This document shows, one piece after another, positions 22,697 to 35,416 of a stretch of DNA of 64,000 bases (position 1 is its first letter; each line of letters begins with the position of its first letter). A model generated the notes under the pieces. The model did not search any database, was not told where the DNA came from, and saw nothing but the letters and a program-made list of their open reading frames with translations. The stretch comes from Rhodamnia argentea (Eukaryota > Streptophyta > Magnoliopsida > Myrtales > Myrtaceae), in NCBI RefSeq assembly GCF_020921035.1, contig NC_063155.1, forward strand, positions 23,553,294 through 23,617,293, written 5' to 3'. The position numbers and the translations under genes are program-made.

Positions 22697-24099
22697 ACGG
22701 ACTCCCTACTCTGCTCTCCATACTTGCTCGCTCTCCTCATTGCCCTCCCCACGTTGGCCCTTGTCCTCTCTATCGCCAGCAAGAGAGTTCCCAGAAAATC
22801 ATCTCCCCGCAGCACTCCTCCAGGCCAATTTGGATGGCCTGTCCTAGGGGAAACCCTGGAGCTGCTCCATGCGGGCCGGGAAGGGAGGCCCGGGAGCTTC
22901 CTGGACGAGTGAGCCGATAAGCACGGGCAGTGCGTCTTCACCACTTCCCTCTTCGGCGAGCCGACTGCCATGTTCTGCGGCGCTGCAGGGAACAAGTTCC
23001 TCTTTGGCAACGAGAACAGGAAGGTGGCCGTGTCATGGCCGAGCTCCGCGGTCAAGCTGCTTGGCTCATGTATAATTACTCTGGCCGGCGACGAGGGAAA
23101 GGTGATGAGGAGGATGCTGATGAGCGTTTTCAACCATGAAGCGCTCGCGAAGTTCACCAAGGTCATGGATGAAGTCACTTGCAATCATATCCAAGCTAAT
23201 TGGAAAGGTATAGCTATACAGTATATGATCTGCTGGTCCAGAACAACCGAAACATGGAAATTTTGTGCAACTATCCTTTTTTTCTTTTTGTTGTTTTGAT
23301 GTTCTTCGGTATTATTAAGGCTAAGAAGAGGTGCTTGTGTACCCGACCATCAAGCGCTACGTCTTCGAGCTCACGTGCCAGCTCTTCCTCAGCATCCGTC
23401 ACCCGCAAGAGATTGCGGACCTCGTGCGCCCCTTCGCTGCCTTCCTCGACAGTGCGTTTAGCATCCCTGTCGACCTGCCGGGGACGAGATTCCGTGGCGC
23501 GAAGAGGGCGGCGAGGTCCATCAGGAAGATCCTCCAAGAGATCATCAAGGAGAGGAGGACGGCCTTGGAGAAGGGGGCCGTGTCCCCGACGCAGGACCTG
23601 CTGTCCTACCTGATGGTCACCGCGGACGAGAATGGCTGATTCTTGACCGAGGTGTAGATCATCAACAACCTGCTCCTGCTCCTGGTCGCGAGCCATGACA
23701 CTTCGAGCTGCGCCATAACGATGGTGATCAAGTTCCTCGGAGAGCTGCCTCATGTGTACGAGAAAGTTTTGGCTGGTGAGTCTCCTGAAAAGCCCGTTTT
23801 CCATTTGCAGCCCTTAATAATCTTTCTGTTCGTTACATGCAGCGCATGCAATGTCTTCTTCTGGGAATTGCTATGAGCAGAGCAGAGAGGGATCGCCCTG
23901 CAGAAGAAATCAGCGGGAGAGGGATTGACGAGAGAAGATGTACAGAAGATGCGAGATTCATGGAGTGTGGTTTTAGAGGTGATGAGGCTCGTGCCACCTG
24001 CTCTTGGAGGTTTCAGAGTTGCCTTGGAGGATTTCACCTTCTGTGGCTATACCATTCCCCGGGGATGGAAGGTACATAAAAGAACGCCAATTTTTTTGG

Positions 24100-24990
24100 A
24101 AAATTGTCAACAACAAAAAATACTAAATTTTTTACATTTTTGCTAATTGAGTCCTAAACCTTTTAAGTTTGTCATTTGATATTTAAATCTTTTCACATTT
24201 TGTCAATTCAGTACTATTGACCAAAATGACTGACATGAACGCTGACCGTTGTACATGGTACCGCAGACGCTGACTTAAACAAATTCTAATAATCTCTTTT
24301 AATTTTTAATTTATTCTTTGTTTTCTTTATTATGTTTTCCTTTTTCTTTTTTTCCCTCCGGCCATCACCCTCCCTCGACCTCCTCTGTCATTTTGCAATG
24401 GATGCCGTTGCCAGCCCAAGTGAGGGCTCCCCACGCCCACCCAGGCGAGGGCTGCACACGCTATGGGACGGCAGGAGAGACTCTTGCCTAAGGCCGATGG
24501 AGGTTGAGGCCGAGCGATGGCCAACAGAGGGAACAAAAAATGTAAAAAGTAAAAAAAAAAAAAAGAAATAGAAAAAAGAGAAAAAGGAAAAAAAAATTAT
24601 TCGAAAAATATTAAAGCATTATTAAAAATTACCTACTTCAGCCTCGGCGATGTCATGTAGGACAGCTAACATCCACGTCGGTGCCGGTGGAGGTTGAGAC
24701 CGGGCGATGGCCATCATAGGGAAACAGAAAAAGAAAAAAGGAAAAAAAAAGGGAAATAGGAAAAAGAAAAAAAGAAAAAAATTATTCAAAAAATATTAAA
24801 GCATTATTAAAAAATACTCACGTTAGCGCTGGCGACGCCGTATAGGACAATGGACATTCATGTCAGCAATTTCTAGTCAATATGACTAAATTGGCAACAG
24901 GTGAAAATGTTTAGGACTCAATTGGTAAACTTAAAAGGTTTAGTATTGAATTAACAAAGTGCAATAAGTTTAAGATTTTTTTTTTTATAA
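24100..24990. mobile_element. GC-core MITE (family 1) in intron 3, internally duplicated
   Basis: The left arm ('gctaattgagtcctaaacctttt') and right arm ('aattaacaaagtgcaataagtttaagattt') of family 1 are present. The core is a tandem partial duplication: the 'ggtggaggttgag-c-cgggcgatggcca' unit occurs at about 24496 and 24684. The paralogue at 58605-59310 has a single unit. Confidence 0.6.
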
Positions 24991-25745
24991 TTTTTCCACA
25001 ATCTCTTTTATAATGTTCTGCACAAATTCATCAAAGATTTTGAATCTTTCAGCTTGATTAATCTTAAAAAAAATTATGTTGAGAAAAATAAAAGAAAGTT
25101 ATTTCTTAAAATAAAATGGATTTATCTTCTATAGACATAAGGCAAACGAATTGATGAACACACACATCTTATATCAAGCATAGAGTATCAAAATTGATAC
25201 TACTTTGCATTTTCTTAATTTATGTCGATGCTCGACGATATATCCGTACTCTCGTAATTGAGTTCTTTTATCTCGATAAACTAATATCTTTAAATTTTAA
25301 AATTAAGAATACTGCATTGTAAAATCTTCCCGTGCTTTAGATCGATTTAAATCACAAAGTACTTCTGAAATTTAGATTCTCAAGTACTTTCTAATATCCT
25401 CACAAAAGTTTAACAAAAAATGATGGGATTTGATAACAATTAGATCAGATGTTCCACAACGGAAGATTAGTTATTTAGTAATCAAAGGTGAATGGACTGT
25501 TCATGCAAAGCATTACCTTTGTTCGGTACTTTGCCAATGGAAGTATTGAAAAAAACTGTGATCCATTGACAAAAATTTTAGTCCAGGTTAAGCTTGCTTG
25601 ATCAAATTACATTACACAGCTGATGTGGAGTCCTCTCACGACGAACAACGATCCCGCCATATTCCCGAGCCGGAAGCTATTCGACGCGGCCAGGTTCGCG
25701 AGGAGCACGTCGCCCGCCCCGTGTGCGTTCGTCCCGTTCGGCGGC
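24443..25745 (+). repeat. Direct repeat, proximal copy (intron 3 tail plus 5' part of exon 4)
   Basis: About 1.3 kb that is repeated in the same orientation at 26741-28040. It ends inside exon 4, after the codons for VPFGG, where the sequence switches into the inverted exon 3. The exon-4 piece (25620-25745) keeps its acceptor but lacks the haem-binding Cys. Confidence 0.85.
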
Positions 25746-26740
25746 ATCCCCGGGGAATGGTATAGCCACAGTAGGTGAAATCCTCCAAGGCAACTCTGAA
25801 ACCTCCAAGAGCAGGTGGCACGAGCCTCATCACCTCTAAAACCACACTCCATGAATCTCGCATCTTCTGTACATCTTCTCTCGTCAATCCCTCTCCCGCT
25901 GATTTCTTCTGCATGGTGATCTCTCTCTGCTCTGCTCATAGCAATTCCCAGAAGAAGACATTGCATGCGATGCATGTAACGAACAGAAAGATTATTAAGG
26001 ACAGCAAATGGAAAACGGGCTTTTCAGGAGACTCACCAACCAAAACTTTCTCGTACACATGAGGCAGCTCTCCGAGGAACTTGATCACCATCGTTATGGC
26101 GCAGCTCGAAGTGTCGTGGCTCGTGACCAGGAGCAGGAGCAGGTTGTTGATGATCTCCACCTCGGTCAAGAATCGGCCTTTCTCGTCCACGGTGACCATC
26201 AGGTAGGACAGCAGGTCCTGCGTCAGGGACGCGGCCCCCTTCTCCAAGGCCGTCCTCCTCTCCTTGATGATCTCTTGGAGGATCTTCGTGATGGACCTCG
26301 CCGCCCTCTTCGCACCACGGAATCTCGTCCCCGGCAGGTCGACAGGGATGCTAAACGCACTGTCGAGGAAGGCGGCGAAGGGGCGCACGAGGTCCGCAAT
26401 CTCTTGCGGGTGACGGATGCTGAGGAAGAGCTGGCACGTGAGCTCGAAGACGTAGCGCTTGATGGTCGGGTACACAAGCACCTCTTCTTAGCCTTAATAA
26501 TACCGAAGAACATCAAAACAACAAAAAGAAAAAAAGGATAGTTGCACAAAATTTCCATGTTTCGGTTGTTCTGGACCAGTAGATCATATACTGTATAGCT
26601 ATACCTTTCCAATTAGCTTGGATATGATTGCAAGTGACTTCATCCATGACCTTGGTGAACTTCGCGAGCGCTTCATGGTTGAAAGCGCTCATCAGCATCC
26701 TCCTCATCACCTTTCCCTCGTCGCCGGCCAGAGTAATTAC
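25746..26740 (-). pseudogene. Inverted copy of P450 exons 1(3' end)-2-3
   Basis: The minus strand carries exon 3 (25746-25931), exon 2 (26037-26492) and the last 135 or so bases of exon 1 (26605-26739), in gene order with their introns. It is nearly identical to 23073-24065 on the plus strand. It shares the early TAA at the start of exon 2 with that gene but lacks the later stops; exon 2 is otherwise open (I-helix VTSHDTSSC). The junctions are abrupt: exon 4 to inverted exon 3 at 25745/25746, and exon 1 back to intron 3 at about 26740/26741. Together with the forward copy it forms a 1-kb inverted repeat with a loop of about 1.7 kb. Confidence 0.9.
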
Positions 26741-28040
26741 AGGCGAGGGCTGCACACGCTATGGGACGGCAGGAGAGACTCTTGCCTGTGGCCGATGGAG
26801 GTTGAGGCCGAGCAATGGCCAACAGAGGGAACAAAAAATGTAAAAAGTAAAAAAAAAAAAGAAAGGGAAATAGAAAAAAGAGAAAAAGAAAAAAAAATTA
26901 TTCGAAAAATATTAAAGCATTATTAAAAATTGCCGACTTCAGCCTTGGCGATGTCACGTAGGACAGCTGACATCCACGTAGTGCCGGTGGAGGTTGAGGC
27001 CGGGCGATGGCCAGCATAGGGAAACAGAAAAAGAAAAAAGGAAAAAAAAAGAAATAGGAAAAAGAGAAAAAGAAAAAAATTATTCGAAAAATATTAAAGC
27101 ATTATTAAAAACTGTTCACGTTAGCGCTGGCGATGCCGTATGGGACAATCGACATCCACGTCAGTAATTTCTAGTCAATATGACTAAATTGGTAAAAGGT
27201 GAAAATGTTTAGGACTCAATTGATAAACTTAAAAGGGTTAGTATTGAATTAACAAAGTGCAATAAGTTTAAGATTTTTTTTTTTATAATTTTTCCACAAT
27301 CTCTTTTATAATGTTCTGCACAAATTCATCAAAGATTTTGAATCTTTCAGCTCGATTAATCTTAAAAAAAATTATGTTGAGAAAAATAAAAGATTATTTC
27401 TTAAAATAAAATGGATTTATCTTCTATGGATATAAGGCATACGAATTGATGAACACACACATCTTATATCAAGCATAGAGTATCAAAATTGATACTACTT
27501 TGCATTTTCTTAATTTATGTCGATGCTCGACGATATATCCGTACTCTCGTAATTGAGTTCTTTTATCTCGAAAAACTAATATCTTTAAATTTTAAAATTA
27601 AGAATACTGCATTGTAACATCTTCCCGTGCTTTAGATCGATTTAAATCACAAAGTACTTCTGAAATTTAGATTCTCAAGTACTTTCTAATATCCTCACAA
27701 AAGTTTAACAAAAAATGATGGGATTTGATAACAATTAGATCAGATGTTCCACAACGGAAGATTAGTTATTTAGTAATCAAAGGTGAATGGACTGTTCATG
27801 CAAAGCATTACCTTTGTTCGGTACTTTGCCAATGGAAGTATTGAAAAAAACTGTGATCCATTGACAAAAATTGTAGTCCAGGTTAAGCTTGCTTGATCAA
27901 ATTACATTACACAGCTGATGTGGTGTCCTCTCACGACGAACAACGATCCCGCCATATTCCCGAGCCCGAAGCTATTCGACGCGGCCAGGTTCGCGAGGAG
28001 CACGTCGCCCGCCCTGTGCGCGTTTGTCCCATTCGGCGAC
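26741..28040 (+). repeat. Direct repeat, distal copy (intron 3 tail plus exon 4 start)
   Basis: Second copy of the 24443-25745 unit; it includes another family-1 MITE core (26741-27275) and continues into the full exon 4 (27915-28223). The two copies differ by scattered substitutions and small indels. Confidence 0.85.
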
Positions 28041-28223
28041 AGCCCTCGGATGTGTCTCGGCAAGGACTACGCTCAGCTTCAGATTCTCGTCCTCCTCCAC
28101 CACCTAGTGAACAACTTCCGGTGGACAAACGCAATCCCGGACGAAAAGGTCAAGTTCGACCCATTGCGGGTCCCATTGCAAGGACTTCCGGCTCGCATTC
28201 GGCCTCATTATGATCGACCGTGA

Positions 28224-29282
28224 TGTCGATTCGCATCGGCGTGGTATTTAAAGCTCGAGTACTTGTTTAGTTGGCAGTGTAACATCTATAAGCTTAATCT
28301 GCATAAATAATGTGTGCACGTTTCAGTCACTACCTTCACGAGTTCATCTTGTGATTGAGTCTACGTTTTCGTGGTTTCATTCTATGGAATAATGGTTGAC
28401 GGGTTTTTGTAGTTTGAATTGTCCATTTTGAGATGAACATGGGAAGGTGATGGACTGAGAATGATACTTGTGATTAGACCCCTCAAATGAATTGGTCAGG
28501 TCGAAAATAGTCGTGATCCCTATAGACCAATTTAATCCATTTTTTCATATAATGCAAATCTAATTGCTCGTACCCAATCCAACCCATACACAATTCATAC
28601 TCATCCGACACATATTTCTAAATCACTTCTATATCTAACTTAATCTAGGAAACCCATACACAAACCGAAGTGAGAGTAATGAGTAAATGAGCACGAGATT
28701 GAGTCGGGGCGAGAGAGAATAAAAGAAAATCATAGATGTAAATTGGGTCTAAGTAAGTTGTAAGTCCATTTATGATCCATTTACGATTCATTTAACACAT
28801 ATATTATGTTTAGACTAATTTATGATATATTTATCGAATATAACCAACCCATTTTATAATCTATTTTGACAGGTCTACTTGTAATGTGCATAAACTATTG
28901 TCGGAACTTATGAGAGAGTCATAATTATGCAGTGTTGATTTCATCTGGCGGCTCTTTTGCAGAGTTTTCCTCAGCACGAAAGCAGTTCCAAATAAGGTCT
29001 TGACACATCCTTCTTAAAACTTGCTCAGCTTGCCTTCAGCTATCGAATGGATGTGCTTCAGCAAGAATTTAAGAGCTGAAGACCATCAATCAATGTTCCT
29101 GAATAGCGAAGATCATAGGATTACTGATGTAACTTTTACCGTGTGTTACGGACATTTAACCTCCCGACATCGGTACTGGCAGCTTCAAGCGAAGGATTGG
29201 CTTCCTGGCATTACTCGATGCAGGCCAAACATGATTTACTAAACAGTCCGATAGTGTCTAATCCATGATACTTGGGGGGTTT
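28224..29282. other. 3' flank of divergent P450 pseudogene, no gene seen
   Basis: Collinear with 60250-61280 in copy 2. The short open frame at 29021-29242 (and 61011-61253) is shared only because the whole block is duplicated; it has no recognised domain. Confidence 0.6.
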
Positions 29283-32191
29283 TGTCACGCCCCGACTTTC
29301 GAGCTCGCGACATCCCTACCTTATTCACCTCAAGTCATGAATGATAGCGTTCTAGGTAGGCTATCGACCTATGAAATTACGGCGCATGCGGAACGTGCAA
29401 TTCTCCCGGACAATCAACAACAACGGGATAATATAGCAAGAAAATCAACACCATCAGTTCACAAAACATAACTTCATTCAAAAGCCAGAACAAACGAATC
29501 TTAACCTTACCGAGCTACGGTAAAAAGGTACAACCCCATACGTCGAGGTGACTCACTAGGACCTCAAAAAGAGACGAGATCGGGTAAGGTTAATTCCTCG
29601 TCTACTCTCAAAAATCCTACCACAATCCTCTCGGTTCAACGTCCGCGGTCTCTATCACCGCTTGAAAATTATTAACCACGACGGGGCGAGAAATTAATCT
29701 CGGTGAGCCAACGCTTAAGCCCGGTTAGGACGTTGATTCGCTCGGACACCCTAAAAATTATCACATCAACATAAAGTAAATATTTCAACCATATGCAAGC
29801 TTACCCTCCAGGCCACATGTAATACAATGCGGACTCAACTCAACAGTCAACCAACCAAATCCATTCAACCTACTGCAAAGCATCATAGCACTTGCATGCA
29901 CAGGACACCACATGTAGTCCATTTATTATCAGATTCGATCCGTAGGTCCAGCACACTAGTCGGTTGGTGCTCTCCTGGCAGGACCAGGCATCGTCCCTTA
30001 CTTTCGACGATGGCGTCTGATAGTCCATGTGATTCCGCTCGACCAACCGGAAGATAATGATTGTCGACACGGCACGGAGCTAACGGGAATCCTAAAAAGG
30101 CTTCGACTCATCACAAGTTAGGACCGGCAAACGTATAACCAAAAGACAATGATCGACGCGCATCCAGAACCTGGAAAATAATGATTGCCGGGACCGATCA
30201 ACCGGAAGACAATGATCGTCGGAATTATCCCATTATGTGACCACTCACACACTTCGACAACTAGCCAGTTCATTTCTTGGATTTATGTCGAATGCTCATA
30301 CTTGCATGTTCAAATACTTGGCCCAAGGCCGTTTTCGTGCAAAAACATGCAATTTTATTTTACACGTGGTCACATGAATGCGCAATTAAATCGATTGACA
30401 CACCAGGCAATTTGGGGCGATTAACCTCTAATTGGACCCCCATGGCAATCAACAGCCAAACTAGCACTCTCAGCCAACAATTCAATAATCGATTAATCAA
30501 TTGCGATCAATCGATTATTAATCCCAATTTCAATTCCAATTGCGCACTCGTCTCTGACCTATCGCTCGCTCGCGATCAATCAATACAATCAATTAGATTA
30601 ATCAATTCTAACCAATCAATCTCATCTAATTAGGCATAGAATCCTCATTAATTAGACTAACTTAACCAATTAGGGCCATTGAACCTAACCAAATTTTTAA
30701 CCTAAATATGCTATAATCGAGCTACCTAAATACCTAATAATCTAATTAAATTAATCCAAACGCAATTAGCGTCCTAACCAAGAGTTATGAGCCAACTCAC
30801 AATTTTAACAAGCTCGGGCAATCTCAACTCGAGCGGCGGCGACACAAACTCGGCTTGGCCCGACCCGACAGCGACACAAACTCGCGGCCCGATCCACTTA
30901 AGCTCTGGGCTTCCAATCCGAACAAAGATGGCCCAAGGACTTGGCGACACCTCGGGACAGCGGCACGGGGCTTTGGGGTGGTGGCCGGAATAGCGGTGGC
31001 CGGCGGTGAACAGTGGCGGCACAGTAACCGGCAGAGGAAAAACAGGGAAAATGGGGCTGTTTTGGGGCGTTTCGGGCTCTGCAAAGGCTGGGGGAAGTTC
31101 GGCCTGGGTTGGGTGGCTCAAAAGGTGGTCGAAGGTGGCCCTGGTGGCGGTGGCGGACGGCCGGAGGCGGCGGAACAGCGGCTGTGCAGAACCGGGAGTC
31201 AAACAGAGCAGTTTTGGGCAGAACAGGGGAGGTGACTTCGGGGTGGTTTCGGGGCTCTCTGGGTGGCGGCTAGTCTCCGGCGGCCTTGGGGGACGGTGAG
31301 GGGTCGAAGGCCGTCGTTGGAGGTGGTCTGGGGAGGCCGGAGCTGGGCTGAGGGCGCCGGAACAGAGGTGGAGGCTGGGCGACGCAAAAACAGGGCAGGG
31401 AGGTCACCGGGGCTTTGGGCGGCCGTTCGCGGCTCCCACGGTGGCTTGCGATGGTCGGAGGGGTGCAGGGTGGTCGGAGGGCGGACGAAGAGGAGGTCGG
31501 TGGTGGTCGTGACTGGCGGCAAGGGCTAGTGCAGCTCAGACGTCCACTGAGGCCGAAACAGGGTAGACGCGCGAGAGGGGCTGCTGCACGGTCTTCCGGC
31601 GGTCTGCGGCGGCGAACGGCGGCCAGAGCGAGGTCGGAGGGAGGCTGAGTGGCGACTGGAGGCGATGGGCTGTGGTGGTTGCACAAAATGGCCGAGGAAG
31701 GAGGTTGGGTGTTCGGGTCAGGAGGGGAAGGAGGTCGCGCAGTGCATAGGGGAGGGGGCAGACGCACGAGAGAGAGAGAGAGAGAGTGTGTGTGCAGATG
31801 GAGAGTTGACTGGTGGGTGGGGGAATGACTTGTGGGCCCCACCCATCAAGTCACACTTGAAATAATTGTCTTCTAGTGTATTATTGGGGACAAAAGGGTA
31901 ATTTGACATTTTAGGACTGAACGAATTTTTTGGCATAACTGACTGAGAATAAAATTTGGATTTTTACGGGCTAGGTTCGGTCCGAAAAGAGGCTAGGCGC
32001 GAGAATTAAAAATCCTAAGTCGTTGTGACCACGATTTCGAGTCCCAATTGAAATCGAACGACAATTCGGGATTAGTCCAAATTCGTCACTTTCGCCCTTG
32101 CGGTCCAAAATTTACATCGGCTAAAATTCAATTCTCTTCCTTTTTATTGAATTCAGGCAAATTACATAGCTCGAATTTCTCGGGCGTCACA
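29283..32191 (-). mobile_element. Solo Gypsy-type LTR, 2,909 bp
   Basis: The ends are TGTCACGCCC...GGGCGTCACA, and a perfect 5-bp duplication GGTTT flanks it (29278-29282 and 32192-32196). Copy 2 shows the empty site at about 61,290. No gag-pol or primer-binding site is inside. It is homologous to the LTR starting at 36952, whose attached pol shows that this LTR family runs on the minus strand. Its right half (about 30,800-31,700) is very GC-rich and gives long spurious open frames on both strands. A GA/GT microsatellite lies at 31769-31796. Confidence 0.88.
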
Positions 32192-32781
32192 GGTTTCATA
32201 TCCATCCACAATGTCTGATCCACGATACTCGGGGGGGTTTCACATCCATCCACAAATGCACTAGCTATTAAATGAACAACGATCTGTCACAGAATGATAC
32301 CAACATAGCATGTACAGAGATCAACATAGGTCTAGGGCACAAAAGCCGCTAGATCAAAAGAACAGAGCTCCGCCCTGCATAAGCTTTTGAAGGTACTCTA
32401 CACCTCTACAATTCCTTATTTTTCTGTGCAAAAACTGCTGATCTACGCTGGAACCGTGGTAGAAGCTCAGCTTCACAGGAGTCCGACCAAACTTATACTT
32501 AGAAAAGACGTGTATGGACTAAGGAACAACAAAAAATTCCAGCTGTTGCTTTGCAATGCTTGTAACATATCTCTTTCTCGAAGTCCTACTCGAAGGTTAC
32601 AAAATTCTTGAAATGAGACGTGCCAAGTTGATCGCAAGCTCTTGTTCTGCGCTCCTACCAGAGCTTGCGGATTTCTCAGTCAATCATACCTGAAAGTCAT
32701 GAAAGCTTAGCCGTTTCACCGGAAAGATAAAACCAATAGAATCTTGCAGACACGCCCAAACAAGGTTCGGCAATTGGAACC
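32192..32781. other. 3' flank of Pumilio pseudogene
   Basis: Collinear with 61290-61835. It contains a short tandem duplication of a segment reading 'tctgatccacgatactcggg', one copy of which was split by the solo LTR. No coding sequence is recognised; part may be the 3' UTR of the Pumilio gene. Confidence 0.5.
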
Positions 32782-35349
32782 TTACCACCGATAGTTCTTC
32801 AAGGAGGGACATGAGAGGACTTTCTTGCCATACGGGTTTGTCCGACGCACAGGAATGCAGCTTTAAGAGCTCCCTGCTCAAGAAAACGAAGACACGGATC
32901 CACGGGTTATAACAGCACTTCTTCCTATTAAGTGATACCCGGCTTATATCGAACGCAACAAAAAAAAGTGACACCCAACATGTGGTTTTTCTTTATCGGT
33001 TACGCTCTACTCAAAAGTACTCGTTTATACTGAAAAAACAGCTGCATAGACAATGAGTGATAGGTGATCCCACCAAAGACAGAGCAATTTTGAATACCTC
33101 CAAAAATATTGGCTGAAAGCAAGTTCCATGTATCTCAAAGACTGTAGTTAGAACAATATTAAGCCTTTTATTCCACTTACCAAGCACACAAGTGAACTCC
33201 TACAAAAACCGAGAGGCTTTTAAGAAATTTTCTTTCATACATATCAGGACAACTTCTTCTTTATGAAGCCTCTCTTTCTGTACCAATAGGCTTTTTGAAA
33301 ATTTCGTATTTCATATTCTACTTTACGAATCATCTGTTTCTGTCCTCCTTCCATTTGCCACAGTTTCACCATTCTCCCGCACTTTTTGCAAGTTCGTGTT
33401 CCTCTCCACTTAAAGCATGACGACAATATTTTAGAAACAGACAAAACGGAAACTCAATACATATTTTGTACCCAAAATGTTGACAGAGCTGACGATACAG
33501 CTCAAAAAAATGCCTATAACCATTTAAGCCAAGCCACACAGCCCAGACAAGCAAACAGAGGAGCTATCAATTAAGGCCCAACGCGAAACCTTTTAAACTG
33601 TAACAAAATAATTAACAAATTTATATCAGACCAAAAACCCGATGTAGCGAACGAAGAAAGCTTCTTGCAAGGATCATGAAACTAAATATAAGTAAGGCTT
33701 AATCTTGAGAAGGTATTTCGCGGACCTTTGATTTTTCAAGTGCAGCTTGGATGACAAAGTTGCCAAAAGGGTCTTGCATGATCTGAGCTAACCGAGGATC
33801 ATCCATCAACTCTTGGACAATGCGAGTGCGACGTTCTTCACCCGCAAATTTCAGACATTTCTCCACAACGTTGCTGCTATATTTCTGCATGGACAAGTCT
33901 CCGTTATTGCCATCCAATTGGTCAAGTATATCTCTCGTTGCATGGGGCATGTGAAGCTCAAAAACAAATTGCACTACATAGTTCCTGCAAAGTGCTAGGG
34001 AAAAGAAAAGAGAGATGTAAAAGAGCACCTCCCGCGAGGTGAAACAATTATAGCATATTTTGCAGCAAGACCTTCCGTGCTAAATTTTAAAAGGGAACGG
34101 AAAGACAGATGTAAAAGAGTACCCAAATTGATCCTGTGAAAGGATTAGAGCATTGGATGTGATCCCACAGATCAGATGGCATTTCTGCTCACCACCAGAA
34201 TGACCGACGCACTTCTGAAGCACACAACAGCCATGGCGGTCTGTTGCCTGCTCGAGACAATTAGCAGCAGCAGCTTGAAACAGAAACTGCAGAAGAAACC
34301 ACAAGTGCTCCATTAAATATTGCAAAATCCCTTTGATGTGTACGATGTTGCATCTAGAAAAATAACAACATCGAAGGATGCAGTCGCATCAGAGTAATGG
34401 AGGACTGCATTTTCATGTAAAGCCAATCCTTTATTGAAAACTCAAACATGAAAAAGGCAACTTCTATTAGAGTAAGAAATATGGAGGAAAAAAAAGGGCG
34501 AAACATGAGAAGAAGCTAATAACTGACAGCAGAAATCATCAAAAACAGGCAAACTCTTTCCATCATGCATTATCCATGACATCAACATGCACTCTTAACC
34601 CGATGACACAAAGTTTAGATAGCAACTCTGCAAATAGAGGAGTGAAAGCAAATAGAAAAGCTATCAACCACACGTTACAGGCCTTCAAAACATAATGACG
34701 TACATGGTGCATTCACTCATGTTGAGCCACCTAAATCCATGACAGAGATATGGAGTTCATTTGCAAATAATGCTTTCAATTATTGGACTAATGTGACCAA
34801 GCATGATCTGAGAAGAAGTTTAGAGAAATATTGCACTCAGAAGATTCGCACCACCGACTATTGATAAGCACCAATTTCCTAGAGCCAATTGTAACCTCGA
34901 CTGCAACCTAAGTGTTGACTGTTGAGGATTCTGCTTGACGAAAGCTATTTAAAACAGAGCTGAACATACTGGAGTTTTAAAACATGCTGACACTAGGGCA
35001 TTCGGAAAAATAAAGCATCAGATTCATGCTGCAATCACTATGTGACCAAGAGGCTCCTCAAAAAACAGAAGTACTCACTGACCTCTTTGTATTCCAGCGG
35101 TAAGTAGCGTAGGCAGTGCTGAGCGACATGATTCCCATTTGTGTTTTTCATTAAAGTTACTATACCAGGTTTTAGGGCAGAAACCACAGCAGAGAACTCC
35201 TCTGCAGTTTTAAGGGTCTCAAGTACCTTTTGAACAACTCGGGTCCTGTATTTGACAAAGACAATCAGAACAGTAAGCGGAAGTAAAATCAGTGATCAAA
35301 AGCACAAACTAGCACATGCGGGCACACACGCATGCACGTGCGCACACAA

Positions 35350-35416
<67 letters not shown>

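Larger units (their letters stand above)
22697..28223 (+). pseudogene. Divergent CYP716-type P450 pseudogene (copy 1)
   Basis: The exons, placed by alignment to the intact gene at 57205, are 22697-23207, 23320-23775, 23881-24071 and 27915-28223. The start codon is ACG where the paralogue has ATG. Exon 1 has CGA changed to TGA (22910-22912). Exon 2 opens with AAA changed to TAA and has two more stops (CGG to TGA, GAG to TAG) near 23637-23658. The haem loop reads FGDSPRMCLG instead of [10 protein letters not shown]. Intron 3 is 3.8 kb and contains a truncated extra exon 4 (25620-25745) and an inverted copy of exons 1-3 (25746-26740). Exons 3 and 4 are otherwise open, which points to fairly recent decay. 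Confidence 0.9.

Noticed and set aside
25607..26612. A separate minus-strand P450 gene
   Set aside because: It has only exons 1(end)-3 with an internal TAA, no start and no haem-binding exon, so it is an inverted fragment of the neighbouring pseudogene.
29021..29242. 73-codon frame conserved at 61011-61253
   Set aside because: Conservation follows from the block duplication; no domain or codon-preserving pattern is evident.
30774..31865. Several long open frames on both strands
   Set aside because: They are a by-product of the GC-rich centre of a solo LTR; frames on opposite strands mirror each other and the content is low-complexity Gly/Arg/Pro.
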